Source: Tanytarsus gracilentus (Eukaryota; Arthropoda; Insecta; Diptera; Chironomidae). Taken from it: a stretch of DNA of 64,000 nucleotides. Both the position numbers and the translations under genes were made by a program. The stretch covers positions 1 through 64,000 of the forward strand of contig JAXRKN010000022.1 in the NCBI GenBank assembly GCA_038502055.1, read 5' to 3'. Every line of letters starts with the position of its first letter. The first letter of the stretch is position 1. Shown in pieces: positions 23,989 to 35,865 of this stretch. The notes beneath the pieces were generated by a model. It worked only from the letters and a program-made list of their open reading frames with translations. It made no database searches and was not told the DNA's origin.

Positions 23989-25680
23989 TTTGTGAAGGTT
24001 TTTAATATTTTATAAGGATTTTAAAGTTTTTTAAAGTCACTTTCTCATCGAGAAAAATTTCATTTTTCGTTTCAAAAAAAATATCTCAATCTTTTTACAC
24101 ACATTTTTTTGTTTTTTTTTATTTCTAAAAAAGTTTTCCTTTTATATTTTTTTAAAAAATTGACCAGATGATCTGCTGTGACTCTATAAATACACTATTT
24201 CATTATATTTTTCTGTGAGCACATAGAGTAAAGACGTAAATCGTACGATTTTTTCATTCTTTGGATGTCTCCCACGTAGTCTGGCTTAGGTTTTCCTTAA
24301 AATATATTGTACTATTCTTATTTCTTTTATTTATATTTTATGTGTGAAATAATGAAACAAATTTATATTTTTTAAATGTTTAATCACCACGCAAAATTTA
24401 ATAAAACCTTTTACTCTTTTGTAATATTCGGCTTGTATGATTTCACACGTAGTTACGTAGTTACGAAGGACCACTGATTTTTCATAATTTGGCGCCTCTT
24501 ATTTATACATATTGCATTTTGCAACTTAAAAGTAAGTTATAAAATTGTTGATTTAAAACACAAAATATTTTTTAAATTTCTAATAAATAATTTGCTGGTT
24601 GAAGTTAAAAATTTATACAACCACCGAGTTGAACAAGGAAAGTTTTATTTTCGGCATTTTCTTTTGCCGATTTAATTTTTCCTATTTCTCTTTTTCCATT
24701 TTCTTTTTCTCATTGAGATGTTTTAGTCTCTTAAAATTAATTTCCTCTCTCTCATAAATTTTCTTTACTCTCGATCAAAGTCTCAATTAAACAGAAAAAG
24801 ATTAGTCATTTAATTTTCTTTTGTTTAAATTTAATAATGAAAGAACAATGAACTTAAAATTTCCTTGAAGTGCATTGATATTTCTTAAAACTTTTTTATT
24901 CATTAAAATATCATTATCGGCTAATTTCTTGTGCAAAATCTAAAATAAACAAATAAATTTTAAAATAAAGAGTTCGAATGGATATGTGCTATTTTTAAAT
25001 AAAGAAAGTATTTTAAGGAATACGGCCTTAAATAGACAGAGAGAGAGAGAGAGACAGCTAAAACGTGACATCTTGTTTACGACTCAACTAACTCAAAATT
25101 TTATTCACATGATTTTTACAAGCTGTCGCAGCCTTTGTATATTTTGATGATTTATTGTTGTTGAAAAGTTAAAGAGAATTTTTAAATTCTTTCTAAAACC
25201 TCACAATTCACACTTGTTTTGGATCCAACAATACGATAGTATAAATTTATATTCCACATTTCTTAATTTTTTGTTTCACCTTAATTTCTTAAATTATTCA
25301 TTTTTTGTTCCACAAAAACGGAAGAAAAAAATTATTGGATAACCCACGGAAAATTTTCTTTTTACCGCACTATAAAAATAATTTTTTCGCGCTCGACATT
25401 CTCCGCAATCCACACGGTCTGGCGTCGCGAACAGGAATGAAAATAAGAAAATTTTCCAACAAAACAATTTCCACATTTTTTTCTCTTACTTGATCAAAGA
25501 GAGAAGAGAAAAAAATTGTACTTTCTCACAAAAGATCATCTCAAAATCCGAGTAAACTCCAATATACTTGGAGTGTCATCCCCTTGCGAAAAATATTTTT
25601 CCTCGTGTATGAGAGGATAAATTATGATAAGAAAATGAGATGGAAAGAAATTATGATAAAAATTTAAAAAATATACTCAC
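23989..25680. other. Putative promoter of the short SRPK form and intron of the long form
   Basis: AT-rich DNA with no coding feature. It holds a short GA run (25039-25054). It separates the TM-encoding first exon of the kinase gene from the upstream alternative exons. Confidence 0.5.
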
Positions 25681-27048
25681 AGACTCACGAAACTTCCCCT
25701 TAAAGCCATCATTTCCTTGTTTCTCCTGTTCATTGGCGGTGAAAGTGATAAGGACAAAAAATCAGCTTGTTGTTGCTGCTGCAATTCCAACTGCATTTTT
25801 TGTCTCTCAACAAATTTATTATATCGCTCCAAAGTCGCATTTAGGTTTAAGTTTTCAACTGTCGGCGATGGAATTTTAAAAGCAGGAACTTTAACCGGAG
25901 GAACTGAAACATTCGAATACTCGAGTGCACTCACGATCGGTTTAATTGCACTCGGATGATCGCCAAAACTATTCCTCAGCATACTTGAAATCATACTCGA
26001 TGGCGCATTTGTTTTTTTCGATGTCACAAATGGCGTCCATGAGAAGTTCGCCAAAGAACTGCAACTCAAAGTCGGCTTATATGGCTCAATAGGAGGTTGA
26101 TATGTGTCGAGTGATGAATTAATTGGGAGCACCGTAAATGACAATGGACGTTCATTGATTAAATCTGTCGATATTGATGGCGTTGACTTAGCAAGTGATG
26201 CAATCGAGGCGGAAGTCATTGAGATGCTACTAACGCGACGAGTTGGATTATGTGTGACAAAATCTGAAAAATTCAAAATTTAAGATTATTTATTTTTTTT
26301 TTAATTCGTCAACTAACCACTCAGCTTATGATTAGACGTTGATGGTGAAATTCGGCTGATTCCACTTCGATAAGGTAGTGAATACGATGGAAATTTGAAT
26401 CCTTCATTTTGTAATCTTGGCGATGCAATTGAGCTCAACTCAAAAGTATTTTCTCGATCTTTTATGCTCGAGCTCAAAAATGGCGGTGAGATTGATGATG
26501 ATGCCGAAAATGGTCCATAATCGGTACCAGAATCGGGTGATAGTGATGGTGGGGCATTTTTGAGAATAATGAAACTTTTAGTGTTGAAAATGAGATCCTC
26601 GTTAGCTGTGATTGGTGAGAGTTCTCGCTCCCGTTCACGCTCGAGTCGTTGACGTTCTTCTTCCTCCTTTTAAAAAATTTAGTATCATCATTAGGTATAT
26701 TTTTAATTAAACTTACTTTTTGAACTTGAATTTTCCTTTTGATATCCTCAAGTATTCTAGCGGTTTGTTCGACCACGAGAGCAACTGGCAGTGATGAAAA
26801 TGAGGAAATAGTCGAAGGAGCGGGCGGAAGATTGTCAGCCGTCGATGTTGCAACTATTGTATGTGAAATTGTTGATGTTTCAACACTTGATGTGAGTTGA
26901 ACATCACTTGGCGTTGGTAAACTTTCGATTGGAGAAATTGGCGCCAGCTTGATGAAGTTTTCTTATCAAATCTTAAATGCTGAAAGCTTTTTGTTTGCGA
27001 GTCTTTCATGTGATAAAGTGGTGAAAAAAGAAGAGGTTGAATGCTCAT
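25681..27048 (-). CDS. Srpk79D: Alternative N-terminal exons of the SRPK gene (long form)
   Basis: Three exons: 26717-27048, 26318-26666 and 25681-26263. The junctions at 26717/26666 (phase 0) and 26318/26263 (phase 1) are canonical. The last exon ends in a GTGAGT donor with phase 2, exactly the phase required by the shared kinase exon at 23411, so splicing over the TM exon would give a long isoform with about 420 extra residues. The region is low-complexity: Ser/Pro/Thr-rich, an acidic/basic EEEERQRLERERERE helix, and a QLELQQQQQ tract near its end. Exon 1 starts MSIQPLLFSPLYHMKD, but the frame used at its 3' end (LAPISPIESLPTPSDV) is reached only after a 1-base shift in the A-rich stretch near 26962-26966. 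The assignment to this gene is inferred from orientation, phase and position. It could instead be an independent gene. Confidence 0.65.
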
Positions 27049-28061
27049 GATCTAAAATTAAAAAAAAATTAATCAAGTAAATGTGAAAATCAAAAAACTC
27101 TAAGTTATAGACAAATTAAAAATTTGCTTCACCCTTCAATAAAATTGGGATTTAGGGATTGAAAAGAAAATGAACTTATCTATGGATTTATTGGAAAATA
27201 ATTAGTTTTCACGACTCAGGAAGAAAAACATCAATCAACGAAATTTGACAAGGAATCAAGCGCAGAGATGGGCAATTACATTTTATTCAGATAAAAATTA
27301 CATGAAAAATTCATGTATTTTCCCAAAATTAAAATACATTTTTTTCAATTTTTTGTAATAGCCCATCTCTGATCCAATTTTTTCAGCTTATGCTACAAAT
27401 TTTTAATCGTTTTAACGAAAAAAAATGCGAATTTATATTTTGTTCTCAACATTGAATAAAACCACGAAAAAAATCCACCATCAACTTACTGTTCCATTTA
27501 AGCTCGATTGAAAGAAACTCAAAAAAAATTTCAGGCAATTTTTCTTATAAATTAATCGATAGATTTTTAACTTTACTGGAGATAGCACACGATAGACGAA
27601 GATCTTAAGGATTGATAAAAAAATTTCCCTAAATTTCTTTTTGATATCAAAAAAAGTTGCACAGCGTTTTTATTCTTAAAACTAACAATGGCTCTCGTGA
27701 ATGTTTTTGCACGATTTTTTTGCTCAAACTTGAATCAAATCCATGAAATCAATTCATAATGAACAGTTTTGAGCTTATCAAAAATAACTTAATGCACTAT
27801 AATCGAATGAAATTCTACTAGAAAAGTTTTTTAATAAACGTTTGTGTCACAATGAAATTTTTTTTTTCCAAATGCTGAAAAGCGCATGAGCAAACGTGAA
27901 TGGAAATTCGACGGGGTAGGTTTGAGTTGTGTGAGTGATTTGTTGATAAATTTTTCGAAACCGTTTTGTAAACAAAACCAAGATAATTGTCAGCTGATTT
28001 CGAAAGTGTGTCACTAAAAATTTGTGCTATTGGAAGAAAATGAGAAATTCGAAACTGGAAC
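27049..28061. other. AT-rich intergenic stretch upstream of the SRPK gene
   Basis: Apart from the MITE at 27263-27371 I see no feature. The promoter of the long kinase transcript presumably lies here. Confidence 0.45.
27263..27371. mobile_element. hAT-type MITE copy, 109 bp
   Basis: Starts CAGAGATGGGCAATTAC and ends TAGCCCATCTCTG, inverted termini of the same family as 18813-18936. Interior ataaaaattacatg words match the other copies. Flanks (atcaagcg / atccaatt) show at most a decayed duplication. Confidence 0.88.
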
Positions 28062-28117
28062 AAAAAAATTTATTATTCTGAAAGTAGTAAACAAAAATGT
28101 TCAATTTTTAAACATTT
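28062..28117 (+). repeat. Left copy of a 55-bp direct repeat
   Basis: Nearly identical to 28838-28892: aaatttattattctgaaag through aatttttaaacattt, differing by one A. The two copies bracket the 28118-28837 element, and weak similarity (atggat) continues to the right of both. Confidence 0.92.
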
Positions 28118-28124
28118 CCCATGG

Positions 28125-28415
28125 ATCCATTTTTCATATGTTCCATTTTCTATTTGTTCATTTTACTTATTCCATTTTCCACTATGTTCTATTTTCCACT
28201 GTGTTCCATTTTCCACTGTGTTTCATTTTCCATTATGTTCCATTTCCCACTATGTTCCATTTTCCACTGTGTTTCATTTTCCATTATGTTTCATTTTCAC
28301 CATGTTCAATTTTCCACTATGTTCCATTTTCCACTAGGTTTCATTTTTCACTATGTTCCATTTTCCACTGTGTTCCATTTTCCACTGTGTTCCATTTTCC
28401 ACAGTTTTCCACTTT
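28125..28415 (+). repeat. Minisatellite, about 19-bp unit
   Basis: Tandem variants of ttccattttccactgtgt, with the variable part being tatg, gtgt, tagg or accatg. About 15 units. Open frames through it on both strands are artefacts of the repeat. Confidence 0.93.
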
Positions 28416-28427
28416 CAGATCCATGCC

Positions 28428-28640
28428 AATCGATTCCTGGTCAAATTCCGAGTTAAAAGAAAAACTTTTAAAAAATTGGACATTAGGGGACTACTGGCGG
28501 GTGATGGAATGGTGGTTGGATGATAACATTCCTCAAATATCATCAATGCCTTTCGATTCCTGATACAAATACGAGTTCAACGACATACATGAAGCCATAT
28601 AACAGGAAATTTGTGTGAAAAATGGCATTTAGGGCTGTCC
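28428..28640 (+). repeat. Degenerate relatives of the 120-bp satellite monomer
   Basis: The better copy (about 28520-28640) aligns through acattcctcaaatatcatca, atcgattcctga-like, acgagttcaacga, catgaagccata and gaaaaatggcatttaggg with the satellite monomer in the same order. A shorter copy just before it (about 28428-28500) has caatcgattcctgg, ccgagtt and ttggacattagggg. Identity is clearly lower than between copies inside the array. Confidence 0.85.
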
Positions 28641-28763
28641 ATGGCACGACCTGTGGTCATGACCCTCATAATTCCTAAAATGGCCGAATCTAAATTCATA
28701 GACCTACCATTTGGCGAAAACTAGAAGTCTCTAGCTATCTCAGGAGCCGAGATCTCGATGGAA

Positions 28764-28794
28764 CAGACGGACGGACGGACGGACGGACGGACGG
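28764..28794 (+). repeat. CGGA tetranucleotide tract
   Basis: About seven units of acgg in tandem inside the 28118-28837 element. The inverted relative at 61109-61163 lacks the expansion. Confidence 0.9.
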
Positions 28795-28837
28795 AAATAG
28801 GCGCATATAAGTGTTACACCACTTCGTGGGTTACACT

Positions 28838-28892
28838 AAAAAATTTATTATTCTGAAAGTAGTAAACAAAAATGTTCAATTTTTAAACATTT
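28838..28892 (+). repeat. Right copy of the 55-bp direct repeat
   Basis: Pairs with 28062-28117. Either an unusually long target duplication or the trace of a local tandem duplication with the element between. Confidence 0.92.
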
Positions 28893-29870
28893 ATGGATAT
28901 TTTTATCCTTTATTTTTATATATTTTATATCATAATTTAACACTTACAGCAAATATGATTTTTCTTTTCTTAAATACAGCACACATTTTATTCCTAAACA
29001 TTTTGCATCATAAAATTTTAACAATACGTTAACACATTAATCTGATTAATTTTTTAAAAAACTTTGTACAAAAAGGAAAGTTACAAAATTTGTCTTTTAT
29101 ATTTTTTTATGGAAGATTTTTACTATAATACAACTTTTAATGCATAAGACTGATTTATGTATTGTATTCATTTTTTGTAATCAACGCATTTAAAGAAATT
29201 ATTTTTTTACCAAATTGCTAAATTTAAATATTTGACCTAACTCATTAAGTTAAGATTTTAACACATTTGTTATAAATTGAATTAATTGAAGCTTTGATTA
29301 ATGTTAAAAGTTTTAGTTTTTTTGTCTTCTAAAATCCATCAAATTTTTCACTTTATACAATTACAAATTCAACAACATGACATGTACAAACATTATTTGG
29401 CATTACTTAAAAAAAATTTATTTTTTTAAAAAAAATTTAAGTTATATTTTAATAAAATTTTGTGAAAAAAAAATTTCAATGTCTTATTAGATTACTTTCG
29501 GAATGTAACACTAACACTTATTTAATTTTTTTATAAATAACATTTATTTAATTTTTTATAATTAAATAAGAAAACATTTTTAATTCAACTCGCCAAGCAT
29601 GACAGAGTTGCATATTTTATGATGAAATTTTCTACAAAATAAAGACACAATTGAAGATATTTATTTTACTTGTTGGCATCAAGAATCTTTTAACAAATCC
29701 AAGAAGAGTTTTGGATATGGGTAGCGACCTGTAACTTGTTTATGATGAATAGTTTCTTTACTTTAAATCTGACTAAAAGTAAAAAAAAAGTTTCGGAAAA
29801 TCTTTTTTAAATTTCTAGTTAGAATTATTGAAGCGCAAAAACTTTTATATTCCTCTGAATGCTGTTTGAG

Positions 29871-30007
29871 CAGAGATGGGAAATTACGTTGTAATTGAAT
29901 AAAAATTACATTATATTACAAAAAATTACATGCAATTAATTAAAATTCATGTAACCTCCCAAAACTAAATAACATTACATGTAATTTTTTGTAATTGTCC
30001 ATCTCTG
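29871..30007. mobile_element. hAT-type MITE copy, 137 bp
   Basis: Starts CAGAGATGGGAAATTAC and ends TAATTGTCCATCTCTG. Flanks tgtttgag / tgtttaaa match at six of eight positions, a decayed 8-bp target duplication. The longest and probably least deleted copy in the window. Confidence 0.9.
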
Positions 30008-30699
30008 TGTTTAAATTTAAATTTTTTCACTACCCTAATGATGATATTGCGAACTTATAAAAACTTTTTTTCAGTGTTCAACTTTAATCCCGTGGATATT
30101 TTTTTTTATTATTGTTTTTTAGTTTTTTTAAATGACAAAACTTTTTTGTCGCTCTCAAATTAGTTCACCACGGAAAAAATTTCATTCATTTCATTTTGTT
30201 ATACTTTTCATTTTTTTTCGAAATTGTGATATAAAATCTAAGTTTATAAAAAAGAAGAGCAGAAAGTTTTTTTCACGATATTTACAAGAAAAATTTTCTT
30301 TCAAAAGTACAAATTTACTTTTTTATAAAAATCGTTGATTTAGTTAAGTTGGATTGAGTTTTGAATAAGTAAAATTGGTTTTATTTTTCATTCAACAGTT
30401 GCATCTTAACTAAAATATCCAATTGCATATTCCAAAATAAATAAAGTTTCATTTAAAATTACGTTTGTTTCCCAGAAAATGGGTCAAAATTTTTTTTAAT
30501 TTAAAAGTGATTTTCATCAATTCTTGAGTTTCTGGATGGTTTAAAATTTCAATTCTCCTTGAATTTAAAGGTTTTTTAATAAATTTTTTACACAACCACT
30601 AGCCTACTTTTTTAAATATAATTATCAATTAATTTCAATCGATTTAATAAAGTTAAAACCAATAATTTTATATGAGTGTAGGATTTTGGATACTTTTAG

Positions 30700-30769
30700 C
30701 AGAGACGGATTGATTAAAAATTACATTACATAGAAATTCAAGTAATTATTTTGTAATTGCCCATCTCTG
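30700..30769. mobile_element. Internally deleted MITE copy, 70 bp
   Basis: Starts CAGAGACGGATTGA and ends GTAATTGCCCATCTCTG. The left terminus is mutated and the middle deleted relative to 29871-30007. Confidence 0.82.
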
Positions 30770-31150
30770 TTTTTTTTATTAATCTGATACTCTTTAAAAT
30801 TTATTGCTAGAAATAAATAATTACTAACAACATTTGTGATCTTTTTAAAAACTGCTTAAATTAAAAAAAAATTTAAAATAGTTTAACAAAATATTTTTTC
30901 GATTTTTAGTCTACAAAGGTTGGTGTTTAATTCTTGCGTTCATAATTTTTTTCAATTAAAATGTTGGTCTGCTCTCATTCAATTCCATTTTAAACTTTCA
31001 AATGGTATCCAGTTAGTGATGATAATCAACTCAATTTCGTTCCTTGAGTCTCGCTTTAGTGTTAATACTTTGTCGTTGATTTGTTTTTTAAATTTATTAT
31101 TTCTAAATCTTTGGCAAATACAATTTCGTCTTTGAATTTAAATTTTTTGC

Positions 31151-34100
31151 TTAAAAAGTCTCTTCTACCAAATAATCCATGCTTTCTTCATTCATATTGC
31201 TGTTGTCATTGCAGTCATTTGTTCGATTGTTATGGATGACTACACGACTGCTTGTACGAGCTGGAACATATTTTCCATAGCCCTTGGGTTGAGTAAATCA
31301 AAACAGATTGTTAAAAGAAAGAAAAATGTAGAGAAATGGTTAGCATTGGTAAAGATTAAAGAAATATTTTCTGACATTAACTTAAATATAAAATTTTATT
31401 TAAAAAAAATCAAACTCTAAAACTACCAATCCTAAAATTTTGTAAATAAATCACTAAAAAAATACATCTTGACACAAAAAATTCATAAAAAATTTACAAA
31501 CCGCACTTTCCTCATTCCACAAAGGCGTTTGAAAAAGTACAGCAAAAATTTCCACAAAAACTAAAAGCAAAATTTTTTCAAGACACTTTTCACAAAAAAA
31601 GTTTACTCAAATTTTTCATTCAATAAAACTTTTGTCAAGCTGAAAAAAATTGGTTTAAATTCAGCTGCCGAGGAGATAAAAAACAACAAACATCAATGAC
31701 ATAAAAGATAATTGAAGAGAAAAACGTTTTTTCAACTTGTTGCCAGTTAGTTTTTGGTGATATAAATTTTACAGTTTTCATTTATGAAAATTATCATGCA
31801 AATTAGGTTGTAAGGTAGCTTGGAGGATCTTAAGAACTGATTATTTAATGAAAAAGCTCATGCAAAATTGTATATAAAGGTTCCATTGTAGAAAGTATTT
31901 TGGCATTGCATTATTAAAATTTTTTCCATTACTTAACATATTTAAGACTTTTTTTAAAAATTTTTTTTTTTGAAATAATTAAAATTTGTTACCTTAAAAG
32001 CAAAAATGTTTTAATTATTGAATTATTTATTTTCAGAAGCCAAAACTTATTTTAACATGCAATTTTAACATTAATTTTAACAAAGTTTTACAATTATAAA
32101 TTTTAATTTTTCTGGAATGTCAACAACAAATTTTCTCAAACTTTAAATCATCACTGCACTGAAGACTTTATCGTGAGCGCGGAAGAATTTTGAAAGTTCT
32201 CAGCTTTTTTTAAATGTTACAAAATCTAAATTTGGACGAAAATTAAAAAATTCAGCAAATTGAGTGAAAATTAGGAAAATTGAATTTGATTTTCCCTCAA
32301 TCTGCTGATTTTTCTTTTCTTTTTTAAGAAATAAAAATTGATGCAAAGAAACAAAATCTTTCTCCATTTTCCTAATTAAAATTTAACACGCAAAAAGTTT
32401 CTCTTCAACAAGACAACACAAATGAAGAAAAATTGTTTTTATAAAAAAGTAAATGCAAACCTTTTTCTTTAGAATTTTAATCGTCCAAAATGCAAAGCGG
32501 AAATTTTAAATTTGATATTTTTGGGAAGTAAAAAAATATAAGAAAATATTAAATTACAAATTTTTGAGGTATTTCTATTTATTACATGATTTTTCTTCGG
32601 TTTTATAAAATTAAAAAGGTTTTAAAACTTAAAATATTATTTTACTTTTAGTCAAAAGAGAGTTGGTTGCTTTAATTAAATTAAAAATTTATAGAATTTT
32701 ATTACTTAAATAAAATTTAAATTAATTTAATTAATTATTCCTGAATCTTTTACAAATTTTTACTTTCATTATTAAAATGTAACAAATTTTCAGAAAATTT
32801 TGTTTAAATAAATCTTCAGCAGCAAAACTTCTCTTTTGTTCTCATGAGTATTTTTGAAGCATGCAAATAACGTTGATTTTGTCATCTGCAGCTTGAAACA
32901 TGCAAATGAGCTGCAATTGAATGAAAAACATTCAACTTTGGAAATGTTTGCAACATAAAATTTAAAAAAATAGTAATTTTTTTTATAACAATGAAATGTA
33001 AATGAATGTGTAGATGGGTTGGAATTTTTGGCTGATAGTAAAGTAAAAGATGTCGAAACCAAAAAAACACATGATCAGTTGCTTTTATTTTTTAGCATAA
33101 TTTTATGTTTGGACTGGATTGTGATGACAATAAAAGGAGGTCAGGAAAATAATAGAGATATAGAGACAACAAATGAGGAAAATACTTGAAACGACAATTT
33201 TTGCTTGAAATTTTCTACACCGTTTAATTTTAACATTATTACAACGACAAAAACTTTAATGAAATTTTTTCTAACCCTAAATTGAAGTCGTTTGACTATC
33301 AAATCTTTTAATTCGTTTCGTTAAACTTGCACCCTGAAAATAATTGGAAATTAAAGTTTTTTAATTGGAAAACTTAATATTGGAGATTTTTAGAAAATTT
33401 GTAGAAAATTCAAAATTTTCCTCATCATAAAATAGGAAAAAATGATTTTATGATTTTTTAAAGTGATTCAAGTGAAAAATAAATATAAAAAGAAGCAAAA
33501 ATAACTGAAAGTTAAACAAGAGTTTTATATGTTTCGAACAAACTTAACAATTTTCTAGTATAAAGCGTTTTTCATTTGAAAGTCTTGGTGAAATATTTTA
33601 AAGCTCATTAAAGTAATTGAAAAATCTCCGCAATTTTCAATAATTGGAAAAGTAAATTTCGCTCTTAAACTTGGCGACAACAACTTTTAAAATGCAAGAC
33701 TAAAAAAATTAATTAATTTGGAAGAAAAAGTTTTTATTTGGCGACATTTACCTTGTAGCGTTTGCTGCAACAACGACCACAGCACGATTGGAATAAGCCT
33801 ATTTTACTGGCGCGACCATGAACTGGACTGGTTAGAGGTGAGGGAGAACCTGGACGCTTCGTTGCACCATTAAAATTGTCGTTGTCGTTGAACTCCCGAT
33901 CCTGAATTGAAAAAAAAAATATTTAAAAACTTAAAATTGAACTTGTTTTTTAAATTAATTCACCGTGGCTTTCTCTAAGCACTTTAGCAAGTGATGATGT
34001 TGCAATTCGAAAATATCTTCATCACTAAAATCTTCTGAATCGAGTCCCTGCTGATGTCGCAGCATTTTAGTCTCTGCCAATCTCTTCTTTGTCGCAAATG

Positions 34101-35705
34101 CTGCATTCGAACTGGCTTTAGCGAGTCTAATTCGCGCCAAGCGAGCTTTTCGCTGCGCTTTTCGTTTGTCGGCACGTTGATTTTGATGATAGATGCGAGA
34201 GAAATTAGATACAATAACCGGTACGGGAAGAGCAATGACCAGCACTCCGCTGAGAGAACAAACACCTCCAACTATTTTACCAGCTATTGTTTCGGGAACC
34301 ATGTCGCCGTAACTAAAGTTGAAATTTTTTAAATTTAAGCAAATTCTTTACATGAAAATAATCAGAACTCACCCAAGTGTCGTCATCGTCACAATTGTGT
34401 ACCAGAAAGCTGCCGGTATGGACGTGAAATTCGTTCCATCGACATTTTTCTCAGCATAGAACATGACAGTGGCAAATATGATGATTGCCATTGCGAGCGA
34501 GAACACAAGAAAGCCGAGCTCAGATGCACATGATTTGAGTGTATATCCAAGAATTCGTAATCCTTGCGAGTGCCGAGAAAATTTAAAAATTCTGAACACG
34601 CGAAACACTCGAAGTGTCACAAAAGCACCGGAGACATCGTCGTTATCGGTCATGAAGAGACCTATGTAGTAGGGCATGATTGCCTGTTAACAAGTTAAAT
34701 TTTAATTTCAATATTAATCTCCAGCGGAGCTATAATTTTAACACGATAAAAAACAACTTACCACAACATCGATAACTGACATAACAGATCTAACAAAGCG
34801 CACTCTATCGGGAGCGGCAAATAACCTAAGAAGATATTCGGCAGTAAAAATCATAACGCAAGCAGTATCCAAACAAAAGAAAACGACTTTATAGCGCTCG
34901 CCGCATGATATTGTGCCCGCTCGACCCGGTTTATGTCCACATGGAACTAAAATGACGTGAAGAGAAAATAAAAAGTGAGTCGTTGAGTTATAAAGTCTCT
35001 TACCTGTTTCTATAACATTCGCCATCACCGACACGGCAATGAAGAATCCGGTAACATAATAAAAAACGAGTGCCGAAGTCGATGTATGAGGATTTTCAAA
35101 AGCTCTCCACATTTTTTCGCGATTATTCGTAAGAATCGGTTGATTTGCTTCGCCATTTTCGCTCAACTTATCATCCATGAGCCTCTCGGTATTTTCACGT
35201 TTCCGATCGCGATACTCTTCATAGCAACAGTCGCCAATGACGTCTGGCAAAATGCCGAAGAAAGAAAGTTCTTCATCGTATGAGAGAAGACACTCGTGCC
35301 GGGGATAATGAAGTTTTCCGGTGTGATAGTAATTGAGTATGTGTCGAAAAATTTCCGGATCACGATCAAAAAAATATTCGCATGTGTCTTCGTCGAAGAA
35401 AAATTCACGCTCTGTTGAGCCTGTGAGTTAAAATAAATAATAAAACAAATAGAATTGATATCGCATTGCACATTCAATATATTTTTTTCTTTCATACCGA
35501 GCAGCGTATCAGGATACTTTTCGAGGGTATTTCTCCATGTCTCAAATCGTCTTCCCGAAACATTTATTAGCATCTTTTCATCCTCCGGCTTTCTTCGATC
35601 TTTTTTCAGCATAGGTGGAGGTGGAAGGGGATTTGCGGCGATTGGAACCCATCCCACGGCCGCAGCGCGAGCGAATGGCAACCATGCAGCAGCCACCGAC
35701 GCCAT
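31151..35705 (-). CDS. Shal: Shal-type (Kv4) voltage-gated potassium channel, 583 aa
   Basis: Seven coding exons: 35498-35705, 35004-35420, 34762-34946, 34373-34683, 33964-34312, 33752-33901 and 31151-31282; the sum is 584 codons. The N-terminus MASVAAAWLPFARAAAVGWV is the Kv4 KChIP-binding/inactivation peptide. Next come the T1 domain (LINVSGRRFETWRNTLEKYP to FFGILPDVIGDCC), S1 (FYYVTGFFIAVSVMANVIET), S2, S3, the S4 voltage sensor (LRVFRVFRIFKFSRHSQGLR), the pore filter TTLGYGD split by an intron inside the Gly codon, S6 (LSGVLVIALPVPVIVSNFS) and the conserved DEDIFELQHHHLLKCLEKAT. The C-terminal part has the SPSP and CCGRCCSKRYK blocks, then an intron of about 2.47 kb and a last exon GYGKYVPARTSSR ending in VEETF. 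Kv4 channels carry the somatodendritic A-type current. Intact, with no missing key residue. Confidence 0.97.
31283..33751 (-). other. Last intron of Shal, 2.47 kb
   Basis: AT-rich, with a GTAAAT donor at its 33751 side and an AG acceptor before the final exon. I see no alternative exon with good splice sites. Confidence 0.6.
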
Positions 35706-35730
35706 AGGCTGTGGAGACTTGAATCGTGCA

Positions 35731-35865
35731 GCTTAACCACAAAAAAATTAAATAATAAATTTTTCGATAACTTTTTTGAACCAAATCCAGGACAACATTA
35801 ATAGAAAAATCTAGCAGATGTCTATTTTTTCATATATTGATATAAAAAGTTTTAAAAGGCTTACC
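35731..35865 (-). other. Possible 5' UTR intron of Shal
   Basis: A strong donor (GTAAGCC on the minus strand, beginning at 35864) and an acceptor AG at 35732-35733, 27 bases before the start codon, define an intron of about 130 bp. An upstream untranslated exon would then end at 35865. Inferred from splice consensus only. Confidence 0.45.

Larger units (their letters stand above)
28118..28837 (+). mobile_element. Composite repeat element, about 720 bp
   Basis: Between the two 55-bp direct repeats lie, in order: a minisatellite (28125-28415), two degenerate relatives of the satellite monomer (28428-28640), a unique part containing gagatctcgatgg, a CGGA tract (28764-28794) and a terminal segment cataagtgttac-like to gggttacactaaa. 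The terminal segment recurs inverted at 61109-61163, so it belongs to a dispersed family. There is no coding capacity; it looks like a non-autonomous element, type unknown. Confidence 0.6.
28893..31150. other. AT-rich intergenic stretch downstream of Shal
   Basis: Between the direct repeat and the Shal stop codon only two MITE copies (29871-30007 and 30700-30769) are recognisable. Shal's 3' UTR should occupy its right end. Confidence 0.5.

Noticed and set aside
28024..28563. 179-codon open frame rich in Phe, His and Cys
   Set aside because: It is the translation of the 19-bp minisatellite; a second frame through the same repeat is equally open.
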